A stretch of DNA of 64,000 nucleotides from Paenibacillus sp. (GTDB taxonomy: Bacteria; Bacillota; Bacilli; Paenibacillales; Paenibacillaceae), in NCBI GenBank assembly GCA_031254035.1, contig JAIRVF010000125.1:1-64000 (forward strand), given 5' to 3'. This document shows, piece by piece, positions 7,771-16,132 of this stretch. The position numbers and the translations under genes are program-made. The notes beneath the pieces are model-generated. The model saw only the letters and a program-made list of their open reading frames with translations, was not told the origin of the DNA and did not search any database. The stretch's first letter is position 1. Every line of letters starts with the position of its first letter.

Positions 7771-8448
7771 CTACAACACTCCTTGTTGTTGTTTCTGCTT
7801 CATATCGTCCATAATGTCGAAAAAGTCCGTGAATGGTACATGTTTAACATCTAGTTCGGCGCATTTATCCGTTAATATGGAGCGTGAGTAGACCAGATCA
7901 GCAATCTTTGCTCCCTCAAAATCCGTCAGGCTGTCACCGATGAGAATCCGTTCATATTGATCCGCCGGAAAGCGGCGCATAACGGTCGTTTTACACATGC
8001 CGCAACCGTTATTGCACGGGTCCTGGCAGGGATGAGGCCACAAAATTCCAATCTTATCTACGCTGAAATCAGCGCTGTTGCAGAAGATATGCTCAGCAGG
8101 AATGTCAAACGGAGCAAGAAGAGGATCGATGAAAAAGTCCATGCCGCCACTCGTGACAAAAAATTCGATGTTTTCTTGCTTAACGTAATCAAGGAATTCC
8201 CGGAAGCCGCCGCGGATCCCCGCACGGCCGATCACAAATTCCACGATCTCGTCCTTTCGGCTGGAGGGCAGGAGTGCAAACATCTCGCCGACACCCTGGC
8301 GCAATGAGATTTCCTGTTCTACGGTTCGTTTCATGATCTGCTCATAACCTTCAGGCTTGAACTCTTTCATAATCGCTACGATGTTATCGGAGAGGGTAAT
8401 TGTTCCGTCAAAATCGCAAAAGATAACGGGTTTCTTGATTGATGTCAT
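7771..8448 (-). CDS. mtnX: 2-hydroxy-3-keto-5-methylthiopentenyl-1-phosphate phosphatase
   Basis: The 225-residue HAD-superfamily phosphatase has the nucleophile motif FCDFDGT close to the N-terminus, the SGG loop (VTSGGMDFF), and IGDSLTDFEGA for metal binding. A Cys-rich insert, CQDPCNNGCGMCK, is typical of MtnX. It removes phosphate from the enol product of MtnW. ATG 8448 is chosen because GGGGAGGAG lies just upstream and it overlaps the mtnW stop by four bases, showing translational coupling. Confidence 0.93.
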   Translation of the reverse strand: MTSIKKPVIFCDFDGTITLSDNIVAIMKEFKPEGYEQIMKRTVEQEISLRQGVGEMFALLPSSRKDEIVEFVIGRAGIRGGFREFLDYVKQENIEFFVTSGGMDFFIDPLLAPFDIPAEHIFCNSADFSVDKIGILWPHPCQDPCNNGCGMCKTTVMRRFPADQYERILIGDSLTDFEGAKIADLVYSRSILTDKCAELDVKHVPFTDFFDIMDDMKQKQQQGVL

Positions 8449-9668
8449 CGTTCTCCTCCCCAAGCTTCAAGCGCCGCTTTTAATTCTGGATGGCCAGCAT
8501 CAGCGTAATCTGCGAGTCGGATGGATTGCTGCGCGGCTTCAATCGCTTGCACGAAAGCGCGGGCGCCTGCTTCCGTTCCCATCGGATGGCCGTGAATGCC
8601 ACCGCCTGCGTTAACCACGACGTCTTGCCCGAAGTCACGCAGGATGAGTGGCACCAGTCCGGGGTGAATGCCTGCAGAAGGAACTGGCATGCTGGCTTTC
8701 ATCTGCAGCGAGCCGGTAATCAGTTCATCGCGGATAGCCATATTTTCTTCACGCGGCATTGTAACCGAGCCGTAAGGCGAAGGGAAAAGGACGAGATCCG
8801 CACCTGCAAGCCGCATCAGCTGGCCTAGCAGCACCGACGCGGAAATGCCGTAATGCTGGGAGGGGTAATAAGCCCCGGCCAACGCCGGATGTGCGGCGAT
8901 TGGAACGGTGATGTCCGGATCGGAGCTCAGTTCATACAACACGTCATAACCGTAAGCAAGTACGTTGAACAGCAGAGCGTTTGCGCCGGCTTGGATGGCT
9001 TTGGCGGCCTGAGATTTCAAACGCGACGTCGGGCCAGTCAAATTGGCTGCATAGAGCAGCTCTTTGCCAGTTTCGCGGCTTGCAGCTTCAGCGGCTTTAA
9101 GGCAGACTTCCACGCGTTTTTCGATTGGCGTAAGCTCGTTTTCAAACAATATTTCGTCGTCTTTGATCAGATCGACCCCGCCAAGCGCTTGTCGTGTAAA
9201 TTGGTCGCGGAGCTCATCCATGTTGAGACCGATGACGGATTTGAAAATGCTCATCAGTAATGGGCGGTCGTACACGCCGAGAGAATCGCGGATGCCAGAT
9301 ATCCCGAATTTCGGTCCGGGGAACGCGGAGAGATAATTCTCCGAAAATCCAAGCTGGGTCAGCTTGATACGACCATCCATCGAGATTTTCCCGAATACGG
9401 TAACAAGTAGCGCTGGGATGTCTTTACTAAAATTTACGTCCGGATAAGCGATGGTCACATCGGCGTAACGTTCGCCTGGCTTAACGCCTTCTCGTTCATG
9501 GACATCTACTTTTAAGACCTGGCCAAGATGCTTTTGCATCGATTCCCGCTTGGCCTGCGGCAGCTCGGTCCAGCTCCCGACGGTCATGCCGACGGCGATG
9601 GATTCGGCTTTTTTGTGGAAATCCGCTTTATCATCGTATAAACGATATGTGGCTGAACAATAGCTCAA
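8445..9668 (-). CDS. mtnW: 2,3-diketo-5-methylthiopentyl-1-phosphate enolase (RuBisCO-like protein)
   Basis: The 407-residue protein belongs to the form IV RuBisCO-like family. GGVDLIKDDE supplies the metal-binding Lys-x-Asp-Glu, and the phosphate-binding HPALAGA and NAGGGIHGHP segments are present. It enolises the diketone intermediate of methionine salvage; it is not a carboxylase. The start is TTG 9668, with AAGGAGGG nearby. TTG overlaps the proC stop as TTGA, so mtnW is translationally coupled to a proline-biosynthesis gene. That coupling places the salvage genes in the T-box-led operon. Confidence 0.95.
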   Translation of the reverse strand: MSYCSATYRLYDDKADFHKKAESIAVGMTVGSWTELPQAKRESMQKHLGQVLKVDVHEREGVKPGERYADVTIAYPDVNFSKDIPALLVTVFGKISMDGRIKLTQLGFSENYLSAFPGPKFGISGIRDSLGVYDRPLLMSIFKSVIGLNMDELRDQFTRQALGGVDLIKDDEILFENELTPIEKRVEVCLKAAEAASRETGKELLYAANLTGPTSRLKSQAAKAIQAGANALLFNVLAYGYDVLYELSSDPDITVPIAAHPALAGAYYPSQHYGISASVLLGQLMRLAGADLVLFPSPYGSVTMPREENMAIRDELITGSLQMKASMPVPSAGIHPGLVPLILRDFGQDVVVNAGGGIHGHPMGTEAGARAFVQAIEAAQQSIRLADYADAGHPELKAALEAWGGER

Positions 9669-10525
9669 TAAATTCCCTCCTTTAATGCGGCTCCCATTTC
9701 CTTCGAACGTTCTGCGCAGCGGGCTACGGCCGCGATAACCGTCTCGAAAAAGTCGCCTTTATCCAAAGTCTCGATCGCTGCTTGCGTTGAACCGTTGGGA
9801 GAAGTCACTTTAGCTCGAAGTGCAGAAGGTTCTTCGCCTGTCAATTGTACCATGCGCGCCGCTCCCAATACGGTTTGGACGGTTAATTCACGGCACTGCT
9901 GCGGCGACAGGCCACTGCGAATACCTGCGGCCATCATCGCTTCCATCATGTAATAGATGTAGGCCGGTCCGCTGCCTGAAATGCCCGTCAGAATTTCTAG
10001 TTTTTCTTCTTCGACGTTGGTGACGGTGCCTACCGCGCCGAATAAGGTCATTACAATCTGGCGCTGCCGGTCGCTCATCTCCTTGGAGTAGGCGATGCCT
10101 GTGGCGCCAAGTCCAATAGAACTGGACGTATTAGGCATGGTGCGGGCAATTGGTTGTTTTCGGCCCAGAAGGTCCTGGATCGTGCGGATGGTTAAGCCGG
10201 CAATGACTGAAACGATCAACGTTTCATCGGAGAGCAATGGCCCCAGATTTCTAAGCGCTTCCGCCGCGTCTTTCGGTTTCATGGCGAGTACGATCACGGG
10301 AGAGTTTTGCAAAATATCAGGCTGCACGTCCGCATCGTTGCTGATCTTAACACCATACAGACGCTGCAGTTCTTCCAGGCGGCGGGAGTTGCTGCGGTTC
10401 AGCATCGTAATGTCTCCGGGCTGCACAACGGACTTGCTGATTAGCCCCTTCACGATGGCTTCTGCCATCGCTCCGGCACCGTAAAAAGTAATAGCTTCTG
10501 TAATCATTGCTTGTTGTTGACTCAT
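9665..10525 (-). CDS. proC: Pyrroline-5-carboxylate reductase
   Basis: The 286-residue protein reduces pyrroline-5-carboxylate to proline with NAD(P)H. It has the N-terminal Rossmann motif FYGAGAMAEAI, then VLAMKP, TMPNTSSSIG and the C-terminal LTGISGSGPAY with VTSPNGSTQAA, all standard for the family. A good AGGGAGG precedes the ATG. It lies 110 bases after proA and overlaps mtnW by four bases. With proB and proA upstream, the whole glutamate-to-proline route is encoded here. Confidence 0.95.
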   Translation of the reverse strand: MSQQQAMITEAITFYGAGAMAEAIVKGLISKSVVQPGDITMLNRSNSRRLEELQRLYGVKISNDADVQPDILQNSPVIVLAMKPKDAAEALRNLGPLLSDETLIVSVIAGLTIRTIQDLLGRKQPIARTMPNTSSSIGLGATGIAYSKEMSDRQRQIVMTLFGAVGTVTNVEEEKLEILTGISGSGPAYIYYMMEAMMAAGIRSGLSPQQCRELTVQTVLGAARMVQLTGEEPSALRAKVTSPNGSTQAAIETLDKGDFFETVIAAVARCAERSKEMGAALKEGIY

Positions 10526-10635
10526 GTTATAAACCTCCCTGCGGTGTTTCGATAAATATGTCTAGGCTTGCACCGTCGCAGGTGTATCCCGCGCACGGTG
10601 CGCTACATGATAGCTGTCAGCTGTTAATACGAAAG

Positions 10636-11883
10636 TTACCCGCGAATTTGTCCATTACCGTGAATGATGTATTTAGTGGAAGTCAGTGCAGGAAGCCCCA
10701 TCGGACCGCGTGCATGAAGCTTTTGCGTGCTGATTCCAATTTCAGCCCCAAAGCCGAATTCAAAGCCGTCCGTGAACCGGGTCGAAGCATTGTGGTAGAC
10801 TGCGGCCGCATCGACCTCCTGCAGGAAACGTTCCGCGTGATCTTTGTTTTCGGTAACAATACACTCGGAATGTTTGGTGCTGAAACGGGAAATATGATCC
10901 AGGGCTTCATCAAGAGTATCTACCAATTTTACATTTAAAATATAGTCGTTATATTCGGTTGCGAAATCTTGCTCCTGCGCGGGAACAGCCCAAGGCACAA
11001 GTTTCACCGTTTCCGCACAGCCACGGATCTCTACGCCGGATTTACGGAGTTGGTCCGCTAGATGCCCGAGATGGTCTGCTGCGAAACGGCTGTTCACGAT
11101 CAGCGTCTCCATGGAGTTGCAGACGGAAGGTCGCTGAACCTTGGCGTTGATCGCGATCGCTTCGGCCATGTCGCTATCCGCTGTTTCATCGACGTAAGTA
11201 TGGCAGATGCCGGCTCCGGTCTCAATAACGGGTACGGTGGCATTTTCCACGACATTGCGGATGAGCGACTGGCCTCCGCGCGGAATAATGACGTCGAGCA
11301 GGCCGTTCAGCTTCAGCATCTCATCGACAGAAGAGCGGTCCGGGCTTTCGATAAGCTGGATCGCTTCCGCCGGGAGGGCCGAGTTTCTCAAAGCCGAGTG
11401 AAGCACCTCCACGATTTTTCGGTTAGACGAAAGGGCCGACGAGCCCCCGCGCAAAACGACTGCATTACCTGCTTTCAGGCATAACCCTGCGGCATCAACC
11501 GTAACATTAGGGCGCGCTTCGTATATAATGCCGATGACACCTAGAGGGACGCGGGTTTTATTGATTTGTAGCCCGTTCGGGCGCTCGAAGCTATCGAGCA
11601 CATCGCCGATGGGATCGGGTAGCGAAATGATTTGCTCAAGTCCTTCGGCAATCGCTTCAATGCGCTGTGGATTCAAGGCAAGACGATCCAGCAGGGAAGA
11701 AGAGGTGCCTTGCGCCTTGCCGCGCTCGAGATCTTCCTTGTTGGCTGCTATGATGTCATCCTGATGATTGCGCAAGCTGTCTGCCATCAATTGGAGAGCC
11801 TCATTTTTTTGGCTTGTGGTCAGTCTACTCAGGGCTGCAGCAGTGGACCGGGCTTTTCCGGCTTTTAATTTGACTTCACTCAT
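10636..11883 (-). CDS. proA: Gamma-glutamyl phosphate reductase
   Basis: The 415-residue aldehyde-dehydrogenase-fold enzyme carries out the second step from glutamate to proline. Its catalytic Cys sits in AKVQRPSVCNSMETLI, and the GVIGIIYEARPNVTVDA and RGGSSALSSN segments are family hallmarks. AAAGGAGG precedes the ATG. In most Bacillota proA follows proB within a few bases; here 326 bases separate them and the gap is filled by a PR-B element. Read-through of that element would be needed for proB-proA co-transcription. Confidence 0.95.
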   Translation of the reverse strand: MSEVKLKAGKARSTAAALSRLTTSQKNEALQLMADSLRNHQDDIIAANKEDLERGKAQGTSSSLLDRLALNPQRIEAIAEGLEQIISLPDPIGDVLDSFERPNGLQINKTRVPLGVIGIIYEARPNVTVDAAGLCLKAGNAVVLRGGSSALSSNRKIVEVLHSALRNSALPAEAIQLIESPDRSSVDEMLKLNGLLDVIIPRGGQSLIRNVVENATVPVIETGAGICHTYVDETADSDMAEAIAINAKVQRPSVCNSMETLIVNSRFAADHLGHLADQLRKSGVEIRGCAETVKLVPWAVPAQEQDFATEYNDYILNVKLVDTLDEALDHISRFSTKHSECIVTENKDHAERFLQEVDAAAVYHNASTRFTDGFEFGFGAEIGISTQKLHARGPMGLPALTSTKYIIHGNGQIRG

Positions 11884-11922
11884 ACAATTGCCTCCTTTAA
11901 TTCGATGTTTTTCTTATAGTGC

Positions 11923-12206
11923 GTGTTCAAAAAGGTCAATTTTCAGCACCGAAGCTTATGCTTTCGATGTGCGTTTATTCAAAACGCTAAAGTTGAATGA
12001 AGCTAGGGACTGAGGAGCGGAGCTACACGTTTTCGTAGAAAACGACTTCGTAAGCAAATGCCTGTAGTGGGTACGTGAGCACCTGAGATGTTTCCGAAGG
12101 AAACATGACTTCGTAAGTATCCGCTTAGGCCCGGCTGAATTCAAGATTCGATGTCGATTCTGCTTCCTGATTCACTTCGTGATCAAAAGCGGACTTTTTG
12201 AACAAC
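11923..12206 (+). repeat. PR-B palindromic element, copy 1 (between proB and proA)
   Basis: Its ends, GTGTTCAAAAAGG and CTTTTTGAACAAC, are inverted repeats. The interior matches copy 2 (34293-34658) over long stretches, including GAAGCTAGGGACTGAGGAGC, the block around CACGTTTTCGTAGAAAACGA, and TAGGCCCGGCTGAATTCAAG. Several short hairpins lie inside. It begins four bases downstream of the proB stop (minus strand) and ends about 40 bases before proA. It encodes no protein. Confidence 0.85.
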
Positions 12207-12209
12207 CTC

Positions 12210-13313
12210 TTATATTAATGTGATCCATTCATCCCGATGAATCACTTCGAGACGGTGTACCATTCCTAATGTCTGAATGACTTCAGAGCTGCTCATGCCT
12301 TGGATGCGGTGGAGCTGTTCGTCGTCATAGTTGACGATTCCTCGTCCCAGCACGGTTCCTTCGAGATTAAGGACTTCAACGACGTCACCCGTCTGAAAAT
12401 GTCCATCAACGACCTTGATGCCTACTGGCAGCAAGCTGTGCCCGCCGTTCACCAAAGCCTGCTCGGCTCCGGGATCAACGCGGAGGGAACCTGTAGGCGT
12501 AGACATAAATCCTAGCCACTGTTTTTTCATCGGCAGGGAGTGAAGATGGGTTTCAAAATACGTGCCTTTGCCTTGGCCCGCAACAGCTTTTTGCAAATCG
12601 CTGCGTGAATCCACTTTGCCGACAAATACCGGAACGCCGCCGCGGGTGGCGATTTTGGCCGCATCTACCTTGGAGCGCATGCCCCCAGTACCGACGGAAG
12701 ATCCGGCGCCTCCGGCTATGGAATAAATCTCGTCGGTAATTTCTTCGACATGGTCAAATCTTACCGCGTTCGGATGCTTTCGTGGGTCACCGGAATAAAG
12801 TCCGTCCATATCGGTCAAAATGAGAAGCTGCTGCGCTTTGACGAGATTGGCAACTAGCGCGGATAACGTGTCGTTATCACCAAACTTCAGCTCATCCACC
12901 GAGACGGTGTCATTTTCGTTAATGACCGGAATGGAACCCTGCTTCAGCAGTTCCTCAATCGTCATTCCGGCATTATTCATCCGTTTGCGGCTCCCGAAGT
13001 CGGTGCGGGTTAGGAGAATTTGCGCCGTGGTGATGCCATGTGCGGCAAAAGCCTCCTGATAAGCCTGCATGAGTAGTGCCTGACCGACGGCAGCCGCGGC
13101 CTGCTTCTCATGCAAAAGCTTGGGGCGGAAATTGTAACCGATCTCCCGGAATCCGGCGGCTACGGCCCCGGACGTTACCAGCAGGATTTCGCAGCCGTCT
13201 TTCTTCAACGACGCAATTTCATTCGCAAAAAAAGCGACGGCATCCCGGCTGAGTCCTCCTTCGACAGATGTGAGCGAACTGCTTCCTATTTTGACGACGA
13301 CGCGCGTCGACAT
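12210..13313 (-). CDS. proB: Glutamate 5-kinase
   Basis: The 367-residue enzyme phosphorylates glutamate, the first and usually feedback-controlled step of proline synthesis. The kinase domain shows VVVKIGSSSLT, LLVTSGAVAAGF, the VINENDTVSVDELKFGDND substrate loop and GTGGMRSKVDAA. A C-terminal PUA domain (about residues 275-350) is present, so this is the long form. A T-box leader lies directly upstream at 13418-13670, so expression probably responds to uncharged tRNA-Pro. Confidence 0.95.
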   Translation of the reverse strand: MSTRVVVKIGSSSLTSVEGGLSRDAVAFFANEIASLKKDGCEILLVTSGAVAAGFREIGYNFRPKLLHEKQAAAAVGQALLMQAYQEAFAAHGITTAQILLTRTDFGSRKRMNNAGMTIEELLKQGSIPVINENDTVSVDELKFGDNDTLSALVANLVKAQQLLILTDMDGLYSGDPRKHPNAVRFDHVEEITDEIYSIAGGAGSSVGTGGMRSKVDAAKIATRGGVPVFVGKVDSRSDLQKAVAGQGKGTYFETHLHSLPMKKQWLGFMSTPTGSLRVDPGAEQALVNGGHSLLPVGIKVVDGHFQTGDVVEVLNLEGTVLGRGIVNYDDEQLHRIQGMSSSEVIQTLGMVHRLEVIHRDEWITLI

Positions 13314-13417
13314 AATACATCACTTCCATTTCATCTTTTTCACATTCGGAACAATATCCATACAAATGAGGATTTGTGCATCGGAATAGTTTGATTCGAT
13401 TTTGCAAAATCCTGAAA

Positions 13418-13670
13418 CAAAAAAAACTTTCGTCCTTTATAGTAAAGGACGAAAGTTTGACTTCCGCGGGACCACCTTTATTGATGACGTGAATCATCCG
13501 GCTTTGGGCCTTGTAACAGAAGGCACTGTCCCGCAGGTTATGCGGGCCGTTCAGGGGTAGGGTTCAGAGGGAATCGGGTAAATTCTTTCAGCCGGTGGAA
13601 TTTACTCTCTTTTTTGCGCGATTGACCGCTCTTACTGATCCCGTCGTCACGTTTCATAGGTATGGAAAAC
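13418..13670 (-). promoter_or_regulatory. T-box riboswitch leader, proline type, upstream of proB
   Basis: On the minus strand the leader contains the T-box core AAAGGTGGTCCCGCGG (13464-13479), followed by a strong terminator stem (13425-13457) with a run of T. Upstream lie an AGAGAG element and a stem I 3' side with GAACCCTACCCC (about 13556-13567). In T-boxes the specifier follows GAA or GAAC and precedes a purine-rich conserved stretch; both possible readings, CCC or CCU, are proline codons. Uncharged tRNA-Pro should favour antitermination and expression of proB and the genes behind it. The structure was read by eye, not folded. Confidence 0.88.
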
Positions 13671-13719
13671 CCGTGTTTTCACAAGAATACCACGGAAAGG
13701 CTTGGTTTGCAAAATAGAT

Positions 13720-14931
13720 TTATGAAAAAAGCTTAAGCTTACCGATGCGGTGGACCGCTTCACGCAACCTTTCTTCGGAGGTCAGCAGCCCCACACGGAC
13801 GTAACCTTCGCCATGTTCACCGAAGCCAATGCCCGGAGCAACCGCGACTTTGGCTTCTTGCAGCAGGATATCGGCAAAGGAAGTCGAAGTATAGCCCTTA
13901 GGGACAGGCAGCCAGCTGAAGAAAGAGCCGCCAGGTTTCTCAGCCTGCCAACCGATTTCGGCAAGACCGTTGAAAAAAGCATTTCTGCGGGACTCATAAC
14001 GCTCTACAAGCTCATGTACGCAATCCTGGGAGGCCGTAAGCGCCTCAGCCGCCGCGGCCTGGATGCCGCCGAACAAGCTGACATAGATATGATCCTGAAG
14101 CTGATTGATCATGGAAATGACCTCCCGGTTGCCAAGGGCAAAACCAACGCGCCAACCGGCCATGTTATAGGTCTTCGAAAGTGTATAGAACTCAATGCCA
14201 ACTTCCTTCGCGCCAGGTGCTTGCAGGAAGCTTACCGGCCGCTGGCCGTCAAAACCGATAGCGCCATAGGCGAAATCGCTGGCAACGACGATGCTGTTTT
14301 CGGCGGCGAATTTGACAGTGTCCTCGTAAAATGGTAACGACGCGGTAGCCGAAGTCGGATTATTCGGATAGTTCAGGAACATCAGCTTCGCTTGTTTGCG
14401 AACGGATTCGGAAATGCTTCCGAAGTCCGGCAGAAAGGCATTATCCTTGCGCAGAGGCATAAAGGACATCTCTGCTTTGGCCAGCGCCACGCCGGACCAG
14501 TAATCCGGATAACCTGGATCTGGAACTAGGCAGAGGTCTCCGGGATTCAGCAAAATCTGCGGGATTTGCACCAGGCCGGTTTTTCCACCAAAAAGGACTG
14601 CGACTTCCGATTCTGGATCAAGTTCTACGCCGTAGTCTTCCAAGTAACGTTTCGCAATCGCTTCCTTCAGGAAGCTGAAGCCCGTAAAAGGCGAATACTT
14701 ATGGTAAAGTGGATTGGTGGCCGCTTCCTGCAAAGCTTTTACGATATGGGCCGGTGTTGGGGTGTCGGGGTTGCCTTGTCCCAAATTGATGACGTCATGG
14801 CCTGCAGAAATTTCACGGTTCACCTTCTGTACGAGCGTAGCGAAAAACTGCGTAGGTAGCTGGGTCATCACTTCGGCAGGCTCAATACGGAAAGCCGATT
14901 GGTAAAGCGGATTATCTGTCGATTTCGTCAT
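13720..14931 (-). CDS. mtnE: PLP-dependent aminotransferase of methionine salvage (MtnE-like)
   Basis: The class I/II aminotransferase has about 403 residues. The PLP lysine is in FYTLSKTYNMAGWRVGF, and NYPNNPT and DFAYGAIGFDG are typical of the fold. In this pathway it transaminates ketomethylthiobutyrate to methionine, often with glutamine as donor. The assignment rests on family resemblance plus the neighbours mtnWXB and mtnU. ATG 14931 is chosen because GGAG lies eight bases upstream; GTG and ATG codons just before it overlap that site. It is transcribed separately from proB, whose T-box leader begins right after its stop. Confidence 0.85.
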   Translation of the reverse strand: MTKSTDNPLYQSAFRIEPAEVMTQLPTQFFATLVQKVNREISAGHDVINLGQGNPDTPTPAHIVKALQEAATNPLYHKYSPFTGFSFLKEAIAKRYLEDYGVELDPESEVAVLFGGKTGLVQIPQILLNPGDLCLVPDPGYPDYWSGVALAKAEMSFMPLRKDNAFLPDFGSISESVRKQAKLMFLNYPNNPTSATASLPFYEDTVKFAAENSIVVASDFAYGAIGFDGQRPVSFLQAPGAKEVGIEFYTLSKTYNMAGWRVGFALGNREVISMINQLQDHIYVSLFGGIQAAAAEALTASQDCVHELVERYESRRNAFFNGLAEIGWQAEKPGGSFFSWLPVPKGYTSTSFADILLQEAKVAVAPGIGFGEHGEGYVRVGLLTSEERLREAVHRIGKLKLFS

Positions 14932-14957
14932 ATCCATCACTCCGGTTCTCGCTTCAA

Positions 14958-14977
14958 ATAGATTAGATTTAATCTAT
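14958..14977. promoter_or_regulatory. Perfect inverted repeat between mtnE and mtnU
   Basis: ATAGATTA-N4-TAATCTAT is a perfect 20-base palindrome with eight-base arms. It lies 26 bases before the mtnE start and about 150 bases before mtnU. It could be an operator for one or both divergent genes. No regulator for it is visible, and no S-box (SAM) riboswitch was seen here. Confidence 0.5.
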
Positions 14978-15124
14978 CATGATTTATCCGGGCTGTATAG
15001 AGGGAATTAGCGTATTGCATGATCCTATCCCTGCATATATGATGGAATAAAATAAGGCAAGGAATGGTTTAAGCTCGTGGAAAAGGTCCTGATAACCTGG
15101 CCGGAAGCAAGGAGGAAAAACAAT

Positions 15125-15940
15125 ATGGTACATACGGAAGAAAACAAACTCGCTGTCGCCCTGATCCAAGCGGATATCGAGATCGGCAGCCCAGAGACCA
15201 ATAAAGCTCGTCTTGAGGTATTAATGGAAAAAGCAATGCAGGGAAATCCGAAACCGGATCTCTTGGTGCTGCCGGAAATGTGGAATACCGGATATGCGTT
15301 GGAGCAGATTCAGGATATTGCCGATCCGGAGGGGGAAGATGCCCGGGAATGGCTGTCTTCGTTTGCCCAAAAGCATCAGGTTATGATCGTTGGTGGGTCA
15401 GTTGCCGTCAAAAAGGGAAATCAGATTTTTAATACGATGTATGCTTTTGACCGAAATGGCCGGCAGGTAGGGGAATACTCCAAGCTGCATCTGTTCCGGT
15501 TGATGGACGAAGAGAAACATTTGACGGCCGGGGATGAGCTGGTGAAGCTTGACCTTGAAGGTTTAAAAGCCGGAGCGTCGATTTGTTATGATATCCGGTT
15601 CCCGGAACTGTCCCGCAGCCTGGCACTTGACGGCGCCAAAATGCTGATCGTGCCCGCGGAATGGCCGCATCCCCGCCTTCATCATTGGCGTACGCTTTTG
15701 ATGGCACGAGCGATCGAAAACCAAATGTACGTGGTCGCCTGCAATCGTGTGGGCAGCAGTCGGGGAACCGACTTTTTCGGCCATTCCTTGATCATCGATC
15801 CCTGGGGAGAAATCATCGCCGAAGGCAGCGAAGCGGAGGAAATCGTCACGGGGCTTATTTTGCCGGAGCTCGTGGACGAGGTGCGGGGACGGATCCCCGT
15901 GTTTGCGGACCGCCGCCCGGAGCTATATAACAATAAATAA
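15125..15940 (+). CDS. mtnU: Nitrilase-family amidohydrolase (omega-amidase, MtnU-like)
   Basis: The 271-residue carbon-nitrogen hydrolase has the Glu-Lys-Cys catalytic triad: Glu in LVLPEMWNTGY, Lys in YSKLHLF and Cys in GASICYDIRFPEL. Nitrilase-type omega-amidases hydrolyse the 2-oxoglutaramate made when a glutamine transaminase such as MtnE donates its amino group, which fits the divergent mtnE. ATG 15125 has AAGGAGG (15109-15115) at ideal spacing; the open frame extends 16 codons upstream without a ribosome site. A terminator follows at 15943. Confidence 0.87.
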   Translation: MVHTEENKLAVALIQADIEIGSPETNKARLEVLMEKAMQGNPKPDLLVLPEMWNTGYALEQIQDIADPEGEDAREWLSSFAQKHQVMIVGGSVAVKKGNQIFNTMYAFDRNGRQVGEYSKLHLFRLMDEEKHLTAGDELVKLDLEGLKAGASICYDIRFPELSRSLALDGAKMLIVPAEWPHPRLHHWRTLLMARAIENQMYVVACNRVGSSRGTDFFGHSLIIDPWGEIIAEGSEAEEIVTGLILPELVDEVRGRIPVFADRRPELYNNK

Positions 15941-15942
15941 GG

Positions 15943-15976
15943 AAAAAGGCGCCTGAGTCATCAGGAGCCTTTTTCT
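15943..15976 (+). terminator. Intrinsic terminator after mtnU
   Basis: AAAAAGGCGCCTGA pairs with TCAGGAGCCTTTTTC around a short loop and carries T on its 3' side. It starts three bases after the mtnU stop. Confidence 0.8.
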
Positions 15977-16011
15977 TCTATTTGACATTTTATTTGACAT
16001 TTTATTGGGTT

Positions 16012-16127
16012 CCCCGCAAAGTATTTGAAATAAGCATCGAAGCATAGGTTCCATTCCGTACTTTTACTCCGCAAAAGCGCCCCTCTTTGAGAGGCACCCG
16101 GACTTCTTTCCGATACTCTTTGTGGGG
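16012..16127 (+). repeat. PR-C palindromic element, copy 1
   Basis: The ends CCCCGCAAAGTAT and ATACTCTTTGTGGGG are imperfect inverted repeats. The interior is nearly identical to copy 2 (38538-38651), including AATAAGCATCGAAGCATAGG, CTCCGCAAAAGCGCCC and CGGACTTCTTTCCGATACT. It lies between the mtnU terminator and the stop codon of the converging lysR gene, ending five bases from that stop. It has no coding content. Confidence 0.85.
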
Positions 16128-16132
16128 TTATT

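Noticed and set aside
14932-15124. SAM (S-box) riboswitch between mtnE and mtnU
   Set aside because: No S-box core or terminator/antiterminator pair could be recognised; only a short palindrome is present.
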